Shown: positions 42,784-48,710 of the stretch, piece by piece
How positions within the stretch are numbered: the first letter of the stretch is position 1
Layout: the number at the start of each line of letters is the position of its first letter
Source: Oscillospiraceae bacterium
GTDB taxonomy: Bacteria > Bacillota > Clostridia > Oscillospirales > Oscillospiraceae
Length of the DNA: 48,710 bases
NCBI GenBank assembly: GCA_017538965.1
Contig: JAFYHU010000070.1
Span: 1 to 48,710 of the forward strand
Direction: 5' to 3'
Program-made: the position numbers and the translations under genes
The notes under the pieces: model-generated
What the model was told of the DNA's origin: nothing
Database searches by the model: none
What the model saw: the letters and a program-made list of their open reading frames with translations, nothing else

Positions 42784-43524
42784 TTGTCGATTCCGACACC
42801 GCATATCAATGCAAAGAAAGAAGAAATTGCCAGAACCGTCCTGATGCCCGGCGATCCGCTGCGCGCCAAGTTCATTGCCGAGACTTTTCTTACCAGGCCG
42901 AAGCTCGTGAACAATGTCCGCGGCGTGCAGGGACATACCGGCACCTGGAAAGGCGTTCCCGTCACGGTCATGGCCTCGGGCATGGGCATTCCGTCCATCG
43001 GCATCTACAGCTGGGAGCTGTTCAACTTCTACGATGTACAGAACATCATCCGCATCGGTTCCGCCGGAGCGCTGCAGGACGACCTGAAGCTGCGGGACAT
43101 CGTCGCCGGGCAGGCCGCCTGCACCAACTCGAACTACGTCAAGAGCTTCGGTTTTGGAGAAATGGCCAGTTTTGCGCCGATCGCCGACTACATCCTGCTG
43201 AGCACCGCCGTCAGCGTGGCAAGGGAACACGGAGTCAGCATGCACGTGGGCAACATTGTCTCGTCGGATAACTTCTATGCCGCGGAAGGCTGCAGCCTGG
43301 CAGACCTGTGGAAGCGGATGGGCGTCCTCGCGGTCGAGATGGAGGGAGCCGCCCTCTATGCCAACGCCGCCTATGCCGGCAAGCGCGCGCTATGCATCTG
43401 CACCATCTCGGACCACATCTACCGCCCGGAAGACAATCTCTCGGCTGAGGACCGGCAGAATTCGTTTACGCAGATGATGGAGATCGCCCTTGACACGGCG
43501 GTCGAGATGGAGAAATATGCATAA
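42784..43524 (+). CDS. deoD: Purine nucleoside phosphorylase, DeoD type
   Basis: Phosphorolysis of purine nucleosides to base and ribose-1-phosphate. The start is a TTG codon at 42784 preceded by AAAGGGGAG; it gives (M)SIPTPHINA, the standard DeoD N-terminus, and 246 residues. VLMPGDPLRAK, VMASGMGIPSIGIYS, RIGSAGAL, and the active-site VEMEGAALY are all present. It lies immediately before the second nucleoside importer operon and after the divergent udk-tdk pair, giving a coherent salvage block. Confidence 0.95.
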   Translation: MSIPTPHINAKKEEIARTVLMPGDPLRAKFIAETFLTRPKLVNNVRGVQGHTGTWKGVPVTVMASGMGIPSIGIYSWELFNFYDVQNIIRIGSAGALQDDLKLRDIVAGQAACTNSNYVKSFGFGEMASFAPIADYILLSTAVSVAREHGVSMHVGNIVSSDNFYAAEGCSLADLWKRMGVLAVEMEGAALYANAAYAGKRALCICTISDHIYRPEDNLSAEDRQNSFTQMMEIALDTAVEMEKYA

Positions 43525-43556
43525 AAACTTCCCTGTAAATTCATGGAACTTGTCTC

Positions 43557-43586
43557 TTGATTCTCATGACAGGGACATGATATAAT
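43557..43586 (+). promoter_or_regulatory. Promoter of importer 2
   Basis: TTGATT (43557-43562), 18 bases and TATAAT (43581-43586) with extended TGA just before it. The leader of about 58 bases contains a CGGTTTC/GAAACCG hairpin and no purine aptamer. Confidence 0.65.
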
Positions 43587-43644
43587 GACAAACGGTTTCA
43601 AAAAGAAGGGAAACCGAAAACTATTTTTAATACGGAGGAAAACA

Positions 43645-44808
43645 ATGAAAAAGATTCTTGCGCTTGCTCTCGCACTGTGCATGGTCCTGGCGCTGGCTGC
43701 CTGCGGACAGTCTGCCGCTCCGGCCGCTGCTCCGGCTGAGGAAGCCCCGGCTGCCGAGGCAGCTGCGGAAAGCAGTGTGAAGGTTGCCATGATCACCGAC
43801 TACGGCGACATCACCGACCAGTCCTTCAACCAGACCACGTATGAGGCCTGCAAAGCCTACTGCGATGCCAACAGCCTGTCCTTTACCTATTTCAAGCCGG
43901 CTTCCGACTCGGACGAAGACCGTGTTTCGATGATTGAGAAGGCCATCGACGAAGGCTACAATGTCATTGTCATGCCCGGCTACGCTTTCGCACCCGCGAT
44001 TGCTTCCACCGCTCCCCAGTATCCCGATGTCTCCTTCATCGCTCTGGACGTTTCGGAGTATGACCTGACCTCTGCCGGTCTGGAGACCATCCCCGCCAAC
44101 CTCTACTCCGCTGTCTATCAGGAAGAGCTCTGCGGCTACATGGCCGGTTATGCGGCTGTGAAGCTCGGCTACACCAAGCTCGGCTTCCTGGGCGGCATGG
44201 CGGTTCCCGCTGTCGTCCGCTACGGCTACGGCTTTGTCCAGGGCGCTGACGCCGCTGCTGCCGAGACCGGCGCAGATGTCAGCCTGAACTATGCCTACGG
44301 CAACCAGTTCTACGGCGATGCCGACATCACGGCCGCCATGGATACCTGGTACGGCGCAGGCACCGAGGTCGTCTTCGCCTGCGGCGGCGGCATCTACTCC
44401 TCCGCTGCCGAAGCGGCTGCCAAGACCGGCGGCAAGGTTATCGGTGTTGACGTTGACCAGTCCGGCATCATCGACGGTCAGTACGGCGCCGGCATGACGA
44501 TCACCTCGGCCATGAAGGGTCTTGCCCCCACCGTCAAGACGATGCTCGCCGCCGTTCAGAGCGGTGACTTCGCCAGCATGGCCGGAAAGGTTGAGAACCT
44601 CGGTCTCGTCTCGGCGAATCCGGATGACAACTATGTCCAGCTGCCCTCCGCCACCACCCAGTTCGGCGACGGCTTCTCGGCAGAAGACTATGCTCAGCTC
44701 GTTGCCGATATGTTCGCCGGCAAGATCACGGTCAACAACGACACCTCGATCGCCGCGGCCGACAACGCCAAGGTCATCACCGTCAACGATCAGGGCAACC
44801 TGAAGTAA
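43645..44808 (+). CDS. BmpA-family nucleoside-binding lipoprotein (importer 2)
   Basis: Second substrate-binding lipoprotein of the BMP family (387 residues). GGAGG lies before the ATG at 43645; the frame extending upstream has no ribosome binding site. The lipobox LAAC puts Cys20 at the mature N-terminus, followed by an Ala/Pro/Glu-rich linker. The core begins VKVAMITDYGDITDQSFNQ, the classic BMP opening, and it keeps NVIVMPGYAF. It is clearly paralogous to but diverged from the lipoprotein at 4495. A strong terminator follows, and the ATPase gene has its own promoter. Confidence 0.93.
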   Translation: MKKILALALALCMVLALAACGQSAAPAAAPAEEAPAAEAAAESSVKVAMITDYGDITDQSFNQTTYEACKAYCDANSLSFTYFKPASDSDEDRVSMIEKAIDEGYNVIVMPGYAFAPAIASTAPQYPDVSFIALDVSEYDLTSAGLETIPANLYSAVYQEELCGYMAGYAAVKLGYTKLGFLGGMAVPAVVRYGYGFVQGADAAAAETGADVSLNYAYGNQFYGDADITAAMDTWYGAGTEVVFACGGGIYSSAAEAAAKTGGKVIGVDVDQSGIIDGQYGAGMTITSAMKGLAPTVKTMLAAVQSGDFASMAGKVENLGLVSANPDDNYVQLPSATTQFGDGFSAEDYAQLVADMFAGKITVNNDTSIAAADNAKVITVNDQGNLK

Positions 44809-44830
44809 TCTTTTCCAGTCCATTCCATCC

Positions 44831-44864
44831 AAACAGGTACGGCTTCGTCCGTACCTGTTTTTTT
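44831..44864 (+). terminator. Strong terminator after the importer 2 lipoprotein gene
   Basis: A perfect 12-bp stem AAACAGGTACGG / CCGTACCTGTTT followed by TTTT. Confidence 0.88.
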
Positions 44865-44886
44865 CACGGGAAATCGTATTTTTCTG

Positions 44887-44916
44887 TTTACAGCTTCCCC
44901 CGAAATGTTGTATGAT
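44887..44916 (+). promoter_or_regulatory. Internal promoter of importer 2 (ATPase and permeases)
   Basis: TTTACA (44887-44892), 18 bases, TATGAT (44911-44916), 28 bases before the ATPase start. It lies after the terminator, so ATPase and permeases may be expressed separately from the lipoprotein. Confidence 0.55.
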
Positions 44917-44944
44917 AGAGGTATCCGAACAATGAGGGAGGTAG

Positions 44945-46489
44945 ATGCGGTTGGAGAGCCCCTATGCGATTGAAATGCTGCATATCACCAAGCGTTTCCC
45001 CGGCATCATCGCAAACGACGATATCACGCTTCAGCTCAAAAAAGGCGAAATCCATGCCCTGCTCGGCGAAAACGGCGCCGGCAAATCCACGCTGATGAGC
45101 GTGCTGTTCGGTCTCTACCAGGCCGAGGAAGGCACCATCAAAAAAGACGGAAAGGAAGTCCAGATCAAGGACCCCAACGATGCCAACGATCTCGGCATCG
45201 GCATGGTTCACCAGCACTTCAAGCTGGTTGAGTGCTTTACGGTTCTGGACAATATCATTCTCGGTGTGGAGCCGACCCGCAAAGGCTTTCTGCAGAAAAA
45301 GGAAGCGAGAGAAAAGGTTCTCGCGCTTTCCGAGAAATACGGTCTGCAGGTCAACCCCGACGCACTGATCGAGGACATCTCGGTCGGTATGCAGCAGCGT
45401 ACCGAAATCCTCAAAATGCTCTACCGCGACAACGAGATTCTGATCTTTGACGAGCCGACCGCAGTCCTGACTCCGCAGGAAATCGAAGAGCTCATGCAGA
45501 TCATGAAGAATCTTGCCGCCGAAGGAAAATCCATCCTGTTCATCTCACACAAGCTGGCGGAGATCATGGCAGTCGCCGACCGCTGTACGGTACTGCGCAA
45601 GGGCAAGTATATCGGCACGGTCAATACCAAAGACGTGACGATGGAGCGGCTTTCGGCGATGATGGTCGGACGGAACGTCAACTTCCATGTGGAGAAGAAG
45701 CCCTCCGTTCCCGGCGACGTTATTCTTGAGGTAAAGGATCTGTCGGTCGCTTCGAAGGTACACAAGAACGACGCCGTACGGAATGTCAGCTTCAAGGTCC
45801 GGGCAGGAGAAATCGTCTGCATCGCCGGCATCGACGGCAACGGCCAGACCGAACTGGTCTACGGCCTTACCGGCCTGGAACCGGCCAAGACCGGCCAGAT
45901 CTTCATGAACGGCAACGACATTACCCATGCCTCAATCCGAACGCGCAGCGTCGACGGAATGAGCCATATTCCCGAAGACCGGCACAAGCACGGCCTGGTG
46001 CTGGATTATCCGCTGGAATACAACATGATTCTTCAGCGCTATTTCGAGCCCGAGTTTACCGATAAGGCGGGCTTCTTGAAGCGCAAGCCCATCCGCGAGT
46101 ATTCCGACAGACTGATCGAACAGTACGACGTGCGCTCGGGTCAGGGATCGATCACCGCGGCGCGCGCCATGTCCGGCGGCAACCAGCAGAAGGCCATTAT
46201 CGCGCGTGAGATCGACAAGAATCCCGATCTTCTGATCGCGGTCCAGCCGACCCGCGGCCTGGATGTCGGCGCGATCGAATTCGTCCACAGCCAGCTGGTC
46301 GCCCAGCGCGACGCGGGCAAAGCCGTGCTGCTGGTCTCGCTCGAGCTGGACGAGGTCATGGATGTGCCCGACCGCATCCTGGTCATGTATGAGGGCGAGA
46401 TCGTCGGCGAACTCGATCCGAAGAAGACCACGCAGGAAGAGCTCGGCCTGTACATGGCCGGTGCGAAGAGAGATGAGGTGAAGGCATGA
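44945..46489 (+). CDS. Nucleoside ABC importer ATPase (importer 2)
   Basis: Double ABC ATPase, 514 residues. Walker A of domain 1 is GENGAGKS (41-48), with IFDEPTAVL as Walker B. Domain 2 has the degenerate GIDGNGQTE, signature MSGGNQQK and the standard QPTRGLD, in contrast to AYAVRGLD in importer 1. The ATG at 44945 has GGAGG only three bases upstream; an in-frame TTG at 44951 would have ideal spacing and may be the real start. It overlaps the next gene by four bases (ATGA). Confidence 0.93.
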   Translation: MRLESPYAIEMLHITKRFPGIIANDDITLQLKKGEIHALLGENGAGKSTLMSVLFGLYQAEEGTIKKDGKEVQIKDPNDANDLGIGMVHQHFKLVECFTVLDNIILGVEPTRKGFLQKKEAREKVLALSEKYGLQVNPDALIEDISVGMQQRTEILKMLYRDNEILIFDEPTAVLTPQEIEELMQIMKNLAAEGKSILFISHKLAEIMAVADRCTVLRKGKYIGTVNTKDVTMERLSAMMVGRNVNFHVEKKPSVPGDVILEVKDLSVASKVHKNDAVRNVSFKVRAGEIVCIAGIDGNGQTELVYGLTGLEPAKTGQIFMNGNDITHASIRTRSVDGMSHIPEDRHKHGLVLDYPLEYNMILQRYFEPEFTDKAGFLKRKPIREYSDRLIEQYDVRSGQGSITAARAMSGGNQQKAIIAREIDKNPDLLIAVQPTRGLDVGAIEFVHSQLVAQRDAGKAVLLVSLELDEVMDVPDRILVMYEGEIVGELDPKKTTQEELGLYMAGAKRDEVKA

Positions 46490-47616
46490 AGAAAAACATC
46501 CTGAAAAATAATGCCGTTCAGTCTCTGATCGCCTCGCTGCTCTGTATCGTTCTGGGCCTGCTGATCGGTTACATCGTTCTGCTGTTCATCAACCCCACGG
46601 GCGCCGGGGACGCCATTCTGGCGGTCATCAAGAATTTCTTCAATTATTCCCGGGCAAATCTCCAGACCAAAAACTTCGGCAACACCCTGGTCAAGACCGC
46701 TCCCCTGCTGATGTGCGCACTGTCGGTCCTCTTTGCCTATAAGGTCGGCCTGTTCAATATCGGCGCCGCCGGGCAGTATGTGATCGGCGCCTGTGCCAGT
46801 ATTTACGCCGCTCTCGCCTGGGGCTGGAGCTGGCTTCCCTGCCTGCTGTTCGCCGTTTTCGCCGGTGCGGCTCTCGGCGCCGTTGTCGGATTCCTCAAGT
46901 CCTATCTGAATGTCAACGAGGTTATTTCGGGCATCATGCTCAACTGGATCGGCCTGTATCTGACCAATATGCTGCTGACGACCGTCAAGGAGGCTACCAG
47001 TCCCTATACCTTCCACATTGCGGATGCCAATCCCTCCGCCATTCTCCCTTCGCTGGGGCTCGGAAAGCTCTTCAGCGGCAACGGTTATGTCAGCCTGGCC
47101 ATCCCGCTCTCCATCCTGCTGGCTGTCGCTATCGCGGTGATTCTCGACCGAACCAAGTTCGGGTACGAGCTCAAGGCAACCGGCAACAACAAGAACGCCG
47201 CCAAATACTGCGGCATGGCCGAACGGCGCAACATCATCCTGACGCTGGTCATCTCGGGTGCTCTGGCCGGTCTCGGCGGCGCGCTCCTGTATCTGACGGA
47301 TTATGAGCAGTGGCAATGCACGACGTCTTCCGTACCGAGCATGGGCTTCAACGGCATTGCCGCTACCTTCCTCGGCGGACTCAATCCCATCGGCACCATT
47401 TTCTCGTCCTACTTCATTCAGCACATCACTTCCGGCGGCGCCTATGTCGATAAAACCATGTACTCCTCGCAGATCTCGGATCTGATCTCCGCCATCATCA
47501 TCTATCTCTGCGGCTTCGTGCTCTTCATCAAGTATGCCATCAATGCCGGGATTGCCAGGCACGAGGAGAGACAGTCCAAAAGGATTGCGGCGGCTGAGAA
47601 AGGAGGCGAGAAGTAA
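46486..47616 (+). CDS. Nucleoside ABC importer permease A (importer 2)
   Basis: Membrane subunit of 376 residues with many hydrophobic segments. FNIGAAGQYVIGA matches the N(I/L)GxxGQ box, and GYELKATGNNKNAAKYCGMA is the coupling loop. It has a basic cytoplasmic C-terminus (KRIAAAEKGGEK). It overlaps the ATPase and permease B genes by four and one base respectively, so the three are coupled. Confidence 0.93.
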   Translation: MKKNILKNNAVQSLIASLLCIVLGLLIGYIVLLFINPTGAGDAILAVIKNFFNYSRANLQTKNFGNTLVKTAPLLMCALSVLFAYKVGLFNIGAAGQYVIGACASIYAALAWGWSWLPCLLFAVFAGAALGAVVGFLKSYLNVNEVISGIMLNWIGLYLTNMLLTTVKEATSPYTFHIADANPSAILPSLGLGKLFSGNGYVSLAIPLSILLAVAIAVILDRTKFGYELKATGNNKNAAKYCGMAERRNIILTLVISGALAGLGGALLYLTDYEQWQCTTSSVPSMGFNGIAATFLGGLNPIGTIFSSYFIQHITSGGAYVDKTMYSSQISDLISAIIIYLCGFVLFIKYAINAGIARHEERQSKRIAAAEKGGEK

Positions 47617-48557
47617 TGCTGCTTCTGATTCAATACACGCTGATTTTCGCCTCGGTTCTGATCCTTGTCGCTCTCGGCGGCTGCTTCTCGGAACACTCCG
47701 GCGTCATCAACCTCGGTCTCGAAGGCATCATGGTGATCGGCGCTCTCGGCGGCGCGCTGATGATGCGCTTTGCTCCGGCCGGCATCCCCGGCGTTGTGCT
47801 GGTGCTGCTGGTCCTGCTGGCCGCCATCCTCTTCGGCGTTGCGTATTCGTCTCTTCTCGCAGTGGCCTGCATCAACTTCAAGGCCGATCAGACCATCGTC
47901 GGTACGGCGCTGAACATGCTGGGTGTCGCGGCAGCGACGGTCTTTGTCAAGGCCATCAACACCGCAGCCAATCCGGACGACGTATCGTCCACGATCCAGT
48001 ACGTCGAGCAAAAAAAGGCCTTCATCATGAACATCAACGGATTCGAGTTCAACTGGTTCATGGTGATCGCGCTTCTGATGCTGATTCTGGCTTATATCAC
48101 GCTGTACAAAACCCGCTTCGGCCTGCGTCTGATGGCCTGCGGCGAGCACCCCCAGGCCGCGGATTCGGTCGGTATCAACGTTTACAAGATGCGCTGGGCC
48201 GGCGTGCTGATTTCCGGTATGCTGGGCGGTCTCGGCGGCATCTGCTACATCCTGGCGGGCGTGTCGGAGTGGAAATTCGAAAACGGCGTGGCCGGCTTCG
48301 GCTTCCTGGCTCTGGCTGTCATGATCTTCGGACAGTGGAAACCTACCCGCATCGGACTTGCCGCACTGCTCTTCGGCTTCTTCCGCGCTCTGTCAAACGT
48401 GTACTTCGGCTTCCCCGGCCTGGTCGCGCTGAACATCCCCGGCTCTGTATACAATATGATGCCTTATATCATCTCGCTGATCGTCCTGGCTTTTACCTCG
48501 CGCAACTCGCGCGCACCGAAAGCCGAAGGCATCCCCTACGACAAAGGCTCACGCTGA
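47616..48557 (+). CDS. Nucleoside ABC importer permease B (importer 2)
   Basis: Second membrane subunit, 313 residues. It has INLGLEGIMVIGA (the NLGxEGxM box) near the N-terminus and GLRLMACGEHPQAADSVGINV as coupling loop. The ATG shares a base with the preceding stop (TAATG). About 15 bases after its stop codon the group II intron end begins in opposite orientation. Confidence 0.93.
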   Translation: MLLLIQYTLIFASVLILVALGGCFSEHSGVINLGLEGIMVIGALGGALMMRFAPAGIPGVVLVLLVLLAAILFGVAYSSLLAVACINFKADQTIVGTALNMLGVAAATVFVKAINTAANPDDVSSTIQYVEQKKAFIMNINGFEFNWFMVIALLMLILAYITLYKTRFGLRLMACGEHPQAADSVGINVYKMRWAGVLISGMLGGLGGICYILAGVSEWKFENGVAGFGFLALAVMIFGQWKPTRIGLAALLFGFFRALSNVYFGFPGLVALNIPGSVYNMMPYIISLIVLAFTSRNSRAPKAEGIPYDKGSR

Positions 48558-48571
48558 GCTGTTCCCATATA

Positions 48572-48710
48572 ATAGGGTAGAGAGGGGAGAAAACCCCTCC
48601 CTCCCGTTGCACCGTACGTACCGGTCGGGTATACGGCGCTACATCAAAGCAGAAATTCAAGTACACCTTGCAAGGTAGTATGCCAAGGGATCGACCAAAC
48701 CGGGTCGGTC
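48572..48710 (-). mobile_element. 3' end of a group II intron (domains V and VI), partial
   Basis: On the minus strand, 48609-48640 form a domain V-like hairpin: GCGCCGTA pairs with TACGGTGC, then TACC/GGTA with a short loop, and a two-base CG bulge on the 3' side. A domain VI-like GGGAGGGAGGGG ... CCCCTCTCTACCC stem follows, with an unpaired A before the end CCCTAT. The boundary near 48572 is approximate. The triad position reads CGC, as in group IIC introns. The reverse transcriptase would lie beyond the right edge. The call rests on the remembered domain V consensus and on this layout. Confidence 0.75.

Noticed and set aside
43541-43580. Possible fifth copy of the 88-bp repeat
   Set aside because: GGAACTTGTCTC is only partly similar to GGAACCTGTCCC; the hairpin and arms are missing.
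43525-43644. Second purine riboswitch before importer 2
   Set aside because: The leader after the promoter is about 58 bases and has no TTTCTACC or CCGTAAA elements.
46141-47562. Minus-strand open frame of 473 codons
   Set aside because: Antisense to importer 2 ATPase and permease; shadow.

Overview
The window (about 48.7 kb) looks like the chromosome of a moderately high-GC member of the Bacillota, probably a gut-type Clostridia. This rests on Gram-positive-style ribosome binding sites (AAAGGAGG), TTGACA/TATAAT promoters, RecD2, a type III glutamine synthetase, BmpA-type lipoproteins and a purine riboswitch. No rRNA or tRNA gene and no CRISPR array was seen. The lineage is an inference from gene content; I could not run a search.

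Layout. 1-3945: signal peptidase I with a coiled-coil partner, then dCMP deaminase, a deoxyinosine/uracil DNA glycosylase and a prolyl-tRNA editing protein, and NAD synthase on the other strand. 4130-10147: a purine (guanine-type) riboswitch followed by a complete nucleoside ABC importer (lipoprotein, ATPase, two permeases) and a small lipoprotein. 10218-13913: a Fic-domain protein with a fused antitoxin-like helix, and RecD2 helicase. 13914-18330: an 88-bp terminator-like repeat present three times, together with repeated promoter and leader pieces, bracketing a membrane glycosyltransferase and a secreted orphan protein. 18328-31370: glmS, pyrG, asnB, a LysR regulator, purB, purA and guaA on the minus strand, divergent from glnA (type III). 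Four of these enzymes spend glutamine and one makes it. 31470-33024: an acyltransferase and a small membrane protein. 33305-39642: an accessory island with an ECF sigma/anti-sigma pair, a three-copy 34-bp promoter-like repeat, a DUF4143-type AAA ATPase and a TOTE-type primase-helicase-PLD protein, a candidate defence locus. 39698-48557: a two-gene SufB/SufC-type Fe-S assembly system, thymidine kinase, uridine kinase, purine nucleoside phosphorylase and a second full nucleoside ABC importer. 48572-48710: the 3' end of a group II intron, running off the window.

How the genes work together. The dominant theme is nucleotide supply: import of nucleosides by two BmpA-type systems, salvage (deoD, udk, tdk), AMP and GMP synthesis from IMP (purA, purB, guaA), CTP synthesis (pyrG), and the glutamine that several of these consume (glnA). 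Regulation seems to lie at the guanine riboswitch (first importer) and at a large inverted repeat with LysR-type T-N11-A geometry between guaA and glnA. The most unusual stretches are the repeated promoter/leader/terminator modules at 13954-18330 and the 34-bp repeats plus TOTE locus at 35039-39541.
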